From: Mangrovimicrobium sp033283265
GTDB taxonomy: Bacteria; Pseudomonadota; Gammaproteobacteria; Pseudomonadales; Halieaceae
Direction: 5' to 3'
Assembly: GCA_033283265.1 (NCBI GenBank)
Contig: JAWMQN010000001.1
Coordinates: 744,001-808,000, forward strand
DNA length: 64,000 nucleotides
The translations under genes and the position numbers were made by a program. Below, one piece after another: positions 34,054-42,602 of the stretch. The notes beneath the pieces were generated by a model. That model ran no database searches. It was given only the letters and a program-made list of their open reading frames with translations, and was not told where the DNA came from. Numbering within the stretch: position 1 is the first letter of the stretch; each line of letters starts with the position of its first letter.

Positions 34054-35274
34054 ATGAATAACGACAATACCCTCGCCTACCGCCCGCCTTCGACCGAGGC
34101 GGCCGCCTACCTCGGCACCGGGCCGGTGGCCGCCGGCCCCTACTACCGGGACGACTATTTCGCCCTCGAGCGGGAGGCGATCTTCAAGCGCAGCTGGCTG
34201 CAGGTCGGCCACGTCTGCGAACTGCCCTCCCCCGGCAGCTTCATCGTGCGCGAGCTCGAGGTGGCCGAGGCGTCGATCCTGATCACCCGGGGCAGGGACG
34301 ACGTCATCCGCGCCTTCCACAATGTCTGCCCCCACCGCGGCACCCAACTGGTCGCGGACGCCTGCGAGGGTAGGCGCAGTGCCTTCACCTGCCCCTACCA
34401 CGCCTGGACCTTCAACAGCGATGGCCAGCTGCGCTCGGCGCCGGATTTCGAGCGTTTCTACGTCGACAAGTCACAGTGCAACCTGAAGCCGGTCGCACTG
34501 GAAGTCTGCGCCGGCCTGATCTTCATCAACCTCGACAGCAAGCCGGCGCAGAGCCTGCGCGAATCCATGGGCGAACTCGCCGGGCAGCTGGAAACCCTGC
34601 CAGTGGCGCAGGCCACCACCTTCACCGAGTACGTCTACGAGATCGATGCCAACTGGAAGCTCACCTACGACAACTTCCAGGAGAACTACCACCTGCGCTT
34701 CATCCACCCGCGCTCCGGCGGCGGTGGCGCAGTGGGGCCGCTCAATCCCTTCGGCTACCCGGAGCGCTACGGCTTCCACGGCGAGCACCGCACCCAGACC
34801 ATCTGGAGCAACCCCAGCCCGATCCTCAGTGCCACCCAGGAGCTGGCCTTCGGCCGGCTGGTACCAAAGCTGATGGCGAAGGGGCTGATGAGCTCCCCCC
34901 ACGGCCGCGAGTACTACGCCCTCTATCCCAACTTTTTCCTCATCGGCAACCCGGTGCAGCACTTCTCGCACACGGTGCTGCCGATCAGCGCGCGCAGGTC
35001 CCGCGGCGTGTTCCGCATCTACTGGGTGGGCGCGGATGGCAGCGCCAGCGAGCGCTTCGGCCGGGAGTTCTCCATGGCCAACCTGCGCGACGTGCACTCG
35101 GAGGACCGGGCGGTGATCGAGGCGGGACAGCGCGGCCTCAACAGCGGCGCGCTGGAATACATTCACTTCCAGGAGCAGGAAGTGCTGCTGCGCCACCTGA
35201 TGTACCACGTCAACGAAAAGGTCGAGGCCTACCGGGCGGAACTGGCGGGGAATCTTGCGGGAGACGGGAAATGA
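34054..35274 (+). CDS. Rieske non-haem iron oxygenase, large subunit
   Basis: A 406-residue ring-hydroxylating oxygenase subunit. The Rieske [2Fe-2S] ligands are C92, H94, C113 and H116 (CPHRGTQL...CPYHAWTF). The catalytic domain has the mononuclear-iron region DNFQENYHLRFIH with H213 and H218. The family hydroxylates or demethylates aromatic, quaternary-ammonium or steroid-like compounds using a separate reductase, which is not encoded nearby. I place the start at 34054 because the longer frame crosses the promoter. Its stop overlaps the next start (ATGA). Confidence 0.9.
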   Translation: MNNDNTLAYRPPSTEAAAYLGTGPVAAGPYYRDDYFALEREAIFKRSWLQVGHVCELPSPGSFIVRELEVAEASILITRGRDDVIRAFHNVCPHRGTQLVADACEGRRSAFTCPYHAWTFNSDGQLRSAPDFERFYVDKSQCNLKPVALEVCAGLIFINLDSKPAQSLRESMGELAGQLETLPVAQATTFTEYVYEIDANWKLTYDNFQENYHLRFIHPRSGGGGAVGPLNPFGYPERYGFHGEHRTQTIWSNPSPILSATQELAFGRLVPKLMAKGLMSSPHGREYYALYPNFFLIGNPVQHFSHTVLPISARRSRGVFRIYWVGADGSASERFGREFSMANLRDVHSEDRAVIEAGQRGLNSGALEYIHFQEQEVLLRHLMYHVNEKVEAYRAELAGNLAGDGK

Positions 35275-35666
35275 ACGGGAAAACCAGCGCGCTACCCGAG
35301 GGCTTCGAGAGCCTCGCCCCCTTCGTCGAGTTCTGGGCCGCGGACAGCGCCGCGGGCCGTGCCGACTGCCGACAGCGCAGTGACGAGGAAGGTCGGCAGG
35401 CCTTTTACAGGGCCGCCAGTCCGCTCGTTGCGGCGGCGCTCGACTACCTCGACAGTAAATCATTGCCAGCGCTCGACGCCAGCGAGCAGCGCCTGATGAA
35501 CCTCGTGCTGAGCTTTGCCCACCTCGCCATGGCGGTGGAACTGCACCGGGAGGAAGAGCCAAGACACGCCCGGGACCGGCATTTCCTGCGCATCACCCGG
35601 GCGACCGCCGACGAACCCGCGGCGCAGACGACAGCGGAGGAAGCGCAGCATGCAACTGCAAAGTAA
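35271..35666 (+). CDS. Small acidic protein coupled to the Rieske oxygenase
   Basis: A 131-residue protein with no signal peptide or membrane segment and no family I recognise. It looks mostly helical: LPEGFESLAPFVEFWAADS, then LMNLVLSFAHLAMAVELHREEEP, with a low-complexity charged tail. The start overlaps the Rieske oxygenase stop by four bases, so it is almost certainly co-translated. It is not an obvious beta subunit (those are about 160-180 residues with an NTF2 fold). A helper or chaperone for the oxygenase is possible, but not shown. Confidence 0.7.
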   Translation: MNGKTSALPEGFESLAPFVEFWAADSAAGRADCRQRSDEEGRQAFYRAASPLVAAALDYLDSKSLPALDASEQRLMNLVLSFAHLAMAVELHREEEPRHARDRHFLRITRATADEPAAQTTAEEAQHATAK

Positions 35667-35701
35667 ACCCATCATCGTCGCCAGCGGCACCGGCACCGGG
35701 C

Positions 35702-36298
35702 ATGGCTGAGAAGATGCCGGCAAAGAGCGTGAAAACCAAGGCGCAGAGCCGCGAGCGCAACAACGGCTTCCTGCAGACCCACCAGCAGCTGATCGAGGCG
35801 GCCACCCGCCTGATTGCGGACAAAGGCGTCGACGCGCTGTCGCTGGCGGAACTGGCGCGGGAGCTCAAGGTCAACCGCACCACGATCTACTACCATTTCA
35901 AGAACCGCGAACAGCTGATCAGCGAGGTCAAGCAGTGGGCCTCCCGGCAACTCACGGTGGGGCTGGACCTGAAACTTTCCGAGCAGGAGCGGATCGAGTT
36001 CCTCACCCGCTTCGTGCTGGAAAACAACGAGCTGATCAAGCTGTGGATCGGCGACCTGCTCTCCGGGGCGGATATCCGCCAGTGCTACCCGGCCTGGGAC
36101 GAGTTCGTCGAGGTCATGGGCTCCTCCTACACCCTGCCCGGTGGCGGCAAACTCGCCGACCCGGAGGTCTTTTGCCTGAACATGCTGATCAGCGCCTTCA
36201 TCACCCCCGGCGTATTCCGCAGCTGTGTGGCCCCCGGGGCCAGTGTTGATGAGATCGCCACGCGTTTTGCCGCCGAGCACAAGCGCCGTCTTTTATAG
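35702..36298 (+). CDS. TetR/AcrR family transcriptional regulator
   Basis: A 198-residue protein with a TetR DNA-binding domain (residues about 22-75; NNGFLQTHQQLIEAATRLIA, LSLAELARELKVNRTTIYYHFKNREQLI) and a helical ligand domain. It closes the Rieske block and probably controls it through the two palindromes at 33969-34008. The alternative is an unlinked target. The ligand is presumably the substrate or a product of the oxygenase. Confidence 0.9.
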   Translation: MAEKMPAKSVKTKAQSRERNNGFLQTHQQLIEAATRLIADKGVDALSLAELARELKVNRTTIYYHFKNREQLISEVKQWASRQLTVGLDLKLSEQERIEFLTRFVLENNELIKLWIGDLLSGADIRQCYPAWDEFVEVMGSSYTLPGGGKLADPEVFCLNMLISAFITPGVFRSCVAPGASVDEIATRFAAEHKRRLL

Positions 36299-36368
36299 CT
36301 GAATAACGACCGTTTACAGTCGATAGCATATCGCTACAACAACCATTAAAAATCACAGGAGATACACC

Positions 36369-37505
36369 ATGCGCGCAAGTGAATATATAGCCGCCGCCGA
36401 GAAGGAAACCGGGCTGACCGGCTTCGACAGCGAGTCCTTCATCGAGCCCTTCGAGTTCATGCTCAGGTGCATCAACCAGCGCCCCGAGGCCGAGGGCATC
36501 CTCAAGGCGCTGAACCAGGAGATCATGCAGTCGCTGATCAACCGCCTGCGGGTCAGCGATTACCTGCGCCAGCACCCGGAAATCGCCGACGCTGAAATCA
36601 GGGCGCCGATCATCGTCATGGGCATGCCGCGCACCGGCACCACCGCCATGAGCTACCTGCTCGACTGCGACCCGCGCTGGCGCTCCCTGCTCAACTGGGA
36701 AGCCGTGGATTCCGTACCCCCGCCAACCACCGCGACCCTGCGCAGCGACCCGCGCTGTGTCGGCAAGAAGCAGATGCAGGCGGCGATGCTCGAGCGGATT
36801 CCCTTCGCGGTACCCCACTGGGAATGGGCCGACGGCCCCACCGAGTGTATTTTCACCCACGCCCAGGACTTCAAGTCCCTGAGCCTGGAGTCCCGCGTCG
36901 CCCAGCGCGATTACGCCGACTACATGCTGCACTGCGACATGGAGTCCGCCTACGAGTACCAGAAGAAAGTCATGCGCGTGCTGCAGTCGCAGGCGCCCGG
37001 TCGCTGGGCGCTGAAGATGCCTTCCCACGCCCTGCACTTCACCTGGGCCCTGCGCGCCTTCCCCGACGCGAAATTCATCTGGACCCACCGCAACCCCTAC
37101 AAGGCGCTGGCCTCCCTCGGCAACACCATCTCCACCGCCCACCTCTCGGGCATGGGCCAGGTCGACAAACAGTTCATCCACGACACCTACCCGAAGCAGA
37201 TCGCCGAGCACGTGAACCGGCCCATGCGCCTGCGCGCCAGCCTGCCCGAGGACAAGATCCTCGACGTCTACTGCGCCGAGTTCATGGCCGACCCGCTGGC
37301 CGGGATGCAAAAGGTCTACAGCTGGCTGGGCGAGGAAATCAGCCCCGATGTCGAACAGAACATGCGCGACTGGCTGGCGCACGACGCCGAGCGCCAGTCC
37401 ACGCGGCCGAGCTACGGGCTGGAGGATTTCGGCTGGAGCGAGGCGGGGCTTGCCCACCACTTCGAGGAGTACCTGGAGCGCTACCCCCGGGCGGCGACTG
37501 CCTGA
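36369..37505 (+). CDS. Sulfotransferase family protein
   Basis: A 378-residue protein with the PAPS 5'-phosphosulfate loop PRTGTT (residues 87-92) after IIVMGM, and the later FPDAKFIWTHRNPYKALASLGN region for 3'-phosphate binding. This branch is common near steroid, lipid and P450 genes in Halieaceae-like and actinobacterial genomes. Some members may bind rather than transfer sulfate. AGGAG precedes the ATG. It follows the TetR gene by 70 bases and is closed by a strong terminator. Confidence 0.85.
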   Translation: MRASEYIAAAEKETGLTGFDSESFIEPFEFMLRCINQRPEAEGILKALNQEIMQSLINRLRVSDYLRQHPEIADAEIRAPIIVMGMPRTGTTAMSYLLDCDPRWRSLLNWEAVDSVPPPTTATLRSDPRCVGKKQMQAAMLERIPFAVPHWEWADGPTECIFTHAQDFKSLSLESRVAQRDYADYMLHCDMESAYEYQKKVMRVLQSQAPGRWALKMPSHALHFTWALRAFPDAKFIWTHRNPYKALASLGNTISTAHLSGMGQVDKQFIHDTYPKQIAEHVNRPMRLRASLPEDKILDVYCAEFMADPLAGMQKVYSWLGEEISPDVEQNMRDWLAHDAERQSTRPSYGLEDFGWSEAGLAHHFEEYLERYPRAATA

Positions 37506-37513
37506 GGCACACA

Positions 37514-37540
37514 GGGGGCGCTCAGCGCCCCCTTCTTTTT
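37514..37540 (+). terminator. Intrinsic terminator after sulfotransferase
   Basis: GGGGGCGC (37514-37521), TCA, GCGCCCCC (37525-37532), then TTCTTTTT. It is a compact GC stem with a T-run, 8 bases after the sulfotransferase stop and just before the stop of the convergent DUF3604 gene. Confidence 0.85.
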
Positions 37541-39384
37541 CAGGGCGTGTACCAGACCGGCGAGCTGTAGGCACGCTCCTGGATCTGCGCCGGCACGCCC
37601 TCGGGGAGCGGCGTGTCGAAGAACGCGCTGTCGTAGGTGGTCCAGCGCGGCGTAAGTATCTCCAGCACCCGCGCGTAATAGAAGGCCGCCTGCGCGGGAT
37701 CGAACTCTGGATCGCGCCATACCGCACCCAGCTGCGGGTCGCCGACACTGTTGCGGTAAGTCGCCTGCTGCACATCCACGGTGGAGGCCATCGCCGCGGC
37801 AACACTGTCGTTGCTGACCTCGCGCTCGTCGGACAGGGCGACGTCGTAGACTTTCTCGTGCAGGGCTCCCTCGGTATCCAGCCAGCCCTTGACTACCTGG
37901 ATGCGCTCGATATTGGCGCCATCCGGGTCCTTGCCGGCAAACAGCAGGAAGCTCGGCGCGGCGCCGTTGGGCGCCGCGTTCAGGTCGCCGCCCATGGGCA
38001 CGCCCTTGCGGTAACCGGTGGCGGCGAGGTCGGGGCGCAGTTCATCACCCTGCTGGAAATCCCAGCCAGCGAAGAAACGCACTACCATGCGCGGGCCGGT
38101 GGTGGCGTAGGTCTCGCGCCGGCGCATGGCGTCGAACAGCGCTTCCCGGGTATTTTCCCGTGCCCACACCGCGGCGTAGCCGGAGGCGGCGAAACGCGCC
38201 TTGGGTATGCCGTAGATATCCCAGAGGGCATCGGCGCGACCGGCCGCCGGTTCGTCGACGCCGAACTTGCCCATCATGTTGTTCTCGCGCACCGCCGGCA
38301 TGCCGGTGTGGGTATCGGTACTGCCGATCAGGCCGAGCTTGAAGGGATTGACGCCGAGTTCGCGCTGGTGGGCGAGACCGAGCTTCAGCGCCGAGCGGGC
38401 GTACTCGTATTGCAGCATGCCCGGTTGCTTGGGCGCGGCCGCCAGGTTGCCAAAATCCATGGTCTCGTAATCGGCGAAGGCATCGTCGGGCGACAGCGCC
38501 GGGTGGGTCTCGGCGTCGCCCTTGATCTGGGTGGCCTCGTAGAGTGTTTCCCAGCGCGCCCGGGTGCGCGCGTAATCCGCACTGAGCTCTTCGCCAGCGT
38601 TGTTGAGGTCGGCGAACATCATGCCGTTGGAGAGGTTGCCGTTGTGCGGAATCGCCAGCACCCGCCCGCCGGTGCTGTCCTCGTAGCCCTGCAGGTAGGC
38701 CCAGAGATCCTCCGGGTCGTTGCTGTTGAACATGGAGAAGGGCTTTACCCGTGACACCTTCTCGTAGCCGTCGCTGAACACCACCACCCGGTGCAGGTTG
38801 TTGCCCCTGGCCATGCCGGTCCACTCGTAGCCGAGGAAGGCAGTGAAACGGCCCGGGTCGTTGTAGCGCTCGGCCATTTTCATCGACCGGTCCCAGCTGT
38901 CCGCCATCACGCCGCGAGGATCGAGCCGCGGCACGCCTTCCGGGGGGCTGCCGAGTTTCGTCAGTTCCCGCTCCGCCGAGGCGAAATCCTTGCTGACCGC
39001 GCGGATGATGGACAACCAGCGCTGGCCGTCGGGTTGCGACATCAGCTGCGGGTCCTCGTCGAGCACGGCGCGGAAAACCCCGAGATTGCCGGCATGATCG
39101 GCTATCACCATGAAGTCCAGCGGCCGCACCAGGCGCACTTCCTCGCCGAGGTTACCGGTGATGGTCTCGCCGCGGGCCAGCCGGTAGGCCTCTTCCAGGC
39201 CGACGCGCAGGGTGCCGTTGAGGGTGGCGTCAAAGGACAGCGCGGTGTGCACGTGGGTGTCGCCCCAGTAGACATTCTGCGGGTAATCCCGACCGACATA
39301 GGGCGAATAGGTTTCAGCCGCCTGCGGCCGGGAAGTGGCAGTGGCAAGCAGCACCAGTGCAAGCACGGGGGACAGGAATTTCAT
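37540..39384 (-). CDS. Exported DUF3604 family protein (PHP-like)
   Basis: A 614-residue protein with a signal peptide (residues 1-23, ending in QAAE). The mature start YWGDTHVHTALSFDATLNG is characteristic of DUF3604, which belongs to the PHP metal-dependent hydrolase superfamily; further metal-ligand candidates are in VIADHAGN and GLIGSTDTHTGMPA. Periplasmic location is likely. No substrate is established for the family to my knowledge; genomic neighbours in related bacteria are often TonB receptors and esterases, as here. Confidence 0.88.
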   Translation of the reverse strand: MKFLSPVLALVLLATATSRPQAAETYSPYVGRDYPQNVYWGDTHVHTALSFDATLNGTLRVGLEEAYRLARGETITGNLGEEVRLVRPLDFMVIADHAGNLGVFRAVLDEDPQLMSQPDGQRWLSIIRAVSKDFASAERELTKLGSPPEGVPRLDPRGVMADSWDRSMKMAERYNDPGRFTAFLGYEWTGMARGNNLHRVVVFSDGYEKVSRVKPFSMFNSNDPEDLWAYLQGYEDSTGGRVLAIPHNGNLSNGMMFADLNNAGEELSADYARTRARWETLYEATQIKGDAETHPALSPDDAFADYETMDFGNLAAAPKQPGMLQYEYARSALKLGLAHQRELGVNPFKLGLIGSTDTHTGMPAVRENNMMGKFGVDEPAAGRADALWDIYGIPKARFAASGYAAVWARENTREALFDAMRRRETYATTGPRMVVRFFAGWDFQQGDELRPDLAATGYRKGVPMGGDLNAAPNGAAPSFLLFAGKDPDGANIERIQVVKGWLDTEGALHEKVYDVALSDEREVSNDSVAAAMASTVDVQQATYRNSVGDPQLGAVWRDPEFDPAQAAFYYARVLEILTPRWTTYDSAFFDTPLPEGVPAQIQERAYSSPVWYTP

Positions 39385-39815
39385 TGCGGGCGTCCGTTGT
39401 TGGCGAGTTTATTGTTCTGGGTGGCGAAGACTGCGCCGGGCCTGGGCCATTCTCGCGCCCAGCGCCCGATCATACTCCAGCACGGCCCCCTGTAACTTGA
39501 CTGATTCGGACAGCCTGGCGGCGCGCCGGGTGAGATGAAAACAATTTCATCCTGTCCGAAAATATCAATCAAGCTCAGTGTGTTTGATGCAGACTTGGGC
39601 GCATAAAGCGTTGATAACAGCTGCGCCTTCCACAGGAGGCAACCGGAACATGCACCAGATTACCCCAGCAAGCCCAGCGGGCGCCCTGCCGCCCACTCCC
39701 GCAACTGCCTACCAGAGGAGCCTACGCCGTTTCCCCGCCCTGTTGATTACGTATTGAAAAAACGCTGCCGACTCGAGCAGCACATATAACGATAAACTTT
39801 TGAGAGAGCACTGCC
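39385..39815. other. 431-base intergenic region before the TonB receptor
   Basis: Between divergent DUF3604 and TonB-dependent receptor genes. It holds the nested inverted repeats at 39505-39560. GTATTGAAAA at 39751-39760 and CATATAAC at 39783-39790 resemble promoter boxes, but their spacing (25 bases) is too long for one standard promoter. No credible gene. Confidence 0.6.
39505..39560. promoter_or_regulatory. Nested inverted repeats, possible regulatory site
   Basis: TTCGGACAG (39505-39513) pairs perfectly with CTGTCCGAA (39552-39560). Inside, next to the right arm, is ATGAAAACAATTTCAT (39535-39550), a 6-base perfect inverted repeat around ACAA. These could be one composite hairpin or two operators for the divergent pair. 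Role unknown. Confidence 0.45.
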
Positions 39816-42479
39816 ATGTATAAACACACCAGACTCCACAGCTCCGTCCGTCGCTACGTCCAGACTCTCGCCATTGGCGCGGTGTCTGCCGCGGCCCTGG
39901 CCCCCCACGCGTTGGCGCAGGACGCCGGCAACCAGATGCAACTCGAGGAAATCGTGGTGACCGGCACCCTGATCCGCGGTGTGGAAGTGGCCGGGTCGAA
40001 CCCGATCAGCATGGACGCCGAAAACATTCTGGAGACCGGTGCGGTCACTACCAACGAGTTGCTGGCCGCGCTGCCGCAGGTGTCCAACTTCTTTAACCAG
40101 CGACCGGAAACAGACCCGCGCGGAGCTGCGCTCGCACAGGTCAACCGCCCCAACCTGCGCAACCTGCCTGGCGTCAGTACCATCTCCGGCTCGACAACCC
40201 TGCTGTTGCTGGACGGCCATCGTCTTGCGCCGGTAGGAACCGACCAGGCTACGCCAGACGCCGACGCCATTCCGACCATCGTGATGGAGCGCGTTGAACT
40301 GGTTACCGATGGCGGCTCGTCCCTCTACGGCGCCGACGCCGTGGGCGGTGTGATCAACTTCACAACCATCGACAAATTCGACGGGGTGAAGGTCGACCTC
40401 GGCTACGACGCTGGAGACGACTACAACGGGTGGCAGGGCTCGCTGCTTGCAGGTACCGACTGGGACAGCGGCTCCGGGTATATCGCTCTGGCAACTACAG
40501 ACCGTGATTCCGTGCTCATCGAGGATCGCGACTGGGCCGCACAAGGGGACTGGAACGAGGATGGCACAGTCCTTACCCCCTCCGGCACAGAGTGCCTGGA
40601 ACCGGTGGGCGCAGTTACGACCTGGTTCTGGTTCGCGCCCGCCAGCATCTGGACAGACAACCCCGCCGCTCCCGGTGCCGGCGTAACCCCGGTGGGCGAG
40701 CCCTGCGACATCGACGGCAAATCCTCCCTGCTACCGGAGCAGCAGCGCGACAACATCTTCGGCGGACTGACACAGCAGCTGGGCGATAGCATGACCTTCG
40801 ACCTGAAGGCCTACTACATGGACCGTGAAACAACCTACGACAGGTACCCCACTGGCGATACCATTGGCGAACCCTCGCCGAACGAACAGGGATTGGTGGG
40901 AGGAGCGACCGGCGACCTCACCTCTACCTCGCAGGTCGGTTTTTCCTACGGCGCCCACCCAGCCTACCGCAACCGCCAGCTGAAGCTTGACATCGAAACC
41001 TGGGGCATTACCCCCGAACTGACCATCGACCTGCCCAACAGCTGGCAGATCCGCAACACCTTGTTCTACGGCGAATCCAAAAACGAGGTGGTGGACCCGC
41101 AATCCAATCGCGCCAAGCTGATCGAGTACGTCAACGGCGGCCAGCTCGACCCGCTGAACGTTGGCACCGCTGACGCCGCCGTGGTCAACGACATCCTCAA
41201 CTGGCAGCTGTATGACTATGTAGAACAAGAGCTGCTGGACTTGCGTGTCATCGCCGACGGTGATGTATTCGAGCTGCCTGCGGGTATGCTCAAGGCCGCA
41301 ATCGGCGCCGAGTACGCCCGTGACGAAGCGAGCAAGAAGAACGGTGAAACCACCTACGGCGGCACCGGCAGCCTGGACACCCGCTCCGATCACCGCGACG
41401 TCTACTCCGCCTTCGTCGAATTGTCGATCCCCGTATTCGAGTCCCTGGAACTGTCGGTCTCCGCCCGCTATGACGATTACAGCGACTTCGGCAATACCAC
41501 AAACCCGCAATTCGGTTTTTCCTACAATCCAACGGACTGGCTGCATATCTACGGCAAGTATGCTGAGTCCTTCAACGCCCCCACCGTAATCGACAGCATC
41601 TCACCCGGAATCGGCCGCTTTGTTCCCAACGCCGCAGCGGGCGTACCCGACCCCCTGGGTGTACGCACCGATCCCAATCGCGACGACGTGCTGATATTCG
41701 AGGGCAGCAGCGGCGCGCTGGGCCCGCAGACAGCGGAATCCATGGGATTTGGCTTCGAATTGCGGCCACTCGATGAGCTTTCGATCAATCTGTATTACTA
41801 CGAGATCGAGTTCGTGGACCTGCTGGCGGCGGTCAACCCCCAGCTGTCCTCTGTGGTACTGCTGAACCCGGACAAGTTTATCTTCGAGCCGACCCAGGAG
41901 GAGTGGGACAGCCTGCTCGCCCAGATCGACAACGCCGAACAGTTCAGCGACATCGACCCCGCCGACGTCGGCGTGGTGGTCGACCGTCGGGTGGACAATA
42001 CCGACGAAGCGGAACTCAAGGGCTACGACTTCAGCGCGCGCTACACCCACGATACCAGCGGAGGCACTTTCTCCTATGGCGTGGCAGGTAACTACCAGGA
42101 CGAATTCATTCTCACGAAGGCTGGCGCTGACATCGACCAGTTGACCTACCTGCCCGACCTGACCGTGTCCGCCGACGTAGGCTGGAGCCAGGACAACGCC
42201 CAGGCACGAGTCACTTTCAGGTACACCGGCAGCAGCGATGCTGACCCCGCAATTGCCGTCAACCAGGATGACGTGGACAGCTTCCTGACCACCAACCTGT
42301 TCATCGGCTACACCTTTGAAGGCGAAGGTTTCGTCGACGGACTGTCAGTACGCTTCAACCTGGACAATGTGTTCGACGAGGAGCCCAGCGAGTACCGCAC
42401 CCAGCGCAACCTGAGCTACTCGGAGAATACCTGGTCTTTGGGCCGCATGTTCAAGTTTGGCATTTCCAAGACCTTCTGA
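39816..42479 (+). CDS. TonB-dependent outer-membrane receptor
   Basis: An 887-residue receptor with a signal peptide (to about residue 34, ALAQ), a TonB-box-like LEEIVVTGTLIRG, a plug domain (about 45-180; DGGSSLYGADAVGGVINFTT) and a 22-strand barrel ending in the aromatic FGISKTF. It resembles the large receptors with long gaps in the plug that Halieaceae and sphingomonads use for complex organic molecules, not classical siderophore receptors. The transporter for the inner membrane is not in the window. A terminator follows. Confidence 0.92.
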   Translation: MYKHTRLHSSVRRYVQTLAIGAVSAAALAPHALAQDAGNQMQLEEIVVTGTLIRGVEVAGSNPISMDAENILETGAVTTNELLAALPQVSNFFNQRPETDPRGAALAQVNRPNLRNLPGVSTISGSTTLLLLDGHRLAPVGTDQATPDADAIPTIVMERVELVTDGGSSLYGADAVGGVINFTTIDKFDGVKVDLGYDAGDDYNGWQGSLLAGTDWDSGSGYIALATTDRDSVLIEDRDWAAQGDWNEDGTVLTPSGTECLEPVGAVTTWFWFAPASIWTDNPAAPGAGVTPVGEPCDIDGKSSLLPEQQRDNIFGGLTQQLGDSMTFDLKAYYMDRETTYDRYPTGDTIGEPSPNEQGLVGGATGDLTSTSQVGFSYGAHPAYRNRQLKLDIETWGITPELTIDLPNSWQIRNTLFYGESKNEVVDPQSNRAKLIEYVNGGQLDPLNVGTADAAVVNDILNWQLYDYVEQELLDLRVIADGDVFELPAGMLKAAIGAEYARDEASKKNGETTYGGTGSLDTRSDHRDVYSAFVELSIPVFESLELSVSARYDDYSDFGNTTNPQFGFSYNPTDWLHIYGKYAESFNAPTVIDSISPGIGRFVPNAAAGVPDPLGVRTDPNRDDVLIFEGSSGALGPQTAESMGFGFELRPLDELSINLYYYEIEFVDLLAAVNPQLSSVVLLNPDKFIFEPTQEEWDSLLAQIDNAEQFSDIDPADVGVVVDRRVDNTDEAELKGYDFSARYTHDTSGGTFSYGVAGNYQDEFILTKAGADIDQLTYLPDLTVSADVGWSQDNAQARVTFRYTGSSDADPAIAVNQDDVDSFLTTNLFIGYTFEGEGFVDGLSVRFNLDNVFDEEPSEYRTQRNLSYSENTWSLGRMFKFGISKTF

Positions 42480-42510
42480 CGGGCACACACCACGAATACC
42501 CTGATAGAAA

Positions 42511-42542
42511 AAAGCCCCGGTCTCGCGACCGGGGCTTTTTTT
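42511..42542. terminator. Bidirectional intrinsic terminator
   Basis: AAAGCCCCGGTC (42511-42522), TCGC, GACCGGGGCTTT (42527-42538) with T-runs on the plus strand (to 42542) and A-runs before it (from 42508). It serves the TonB receptor and the convergent hydrolase gene. Confidence 0.92.
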
Positions 42543-42602
42543 GCTGCCGTTGCGGTGGCTATCCACAGCACGACATTCGCCTGCGACAGTTACCCGGGGA
42601 CG

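Noticed and set aside
34000..34056. ATG at 34000 as the start of the Rieske oxygenase
   Set aside because: It lies inside the second operator and six bases before the -10 box; the ATG at 34054 is downstream of the expected transcript start.
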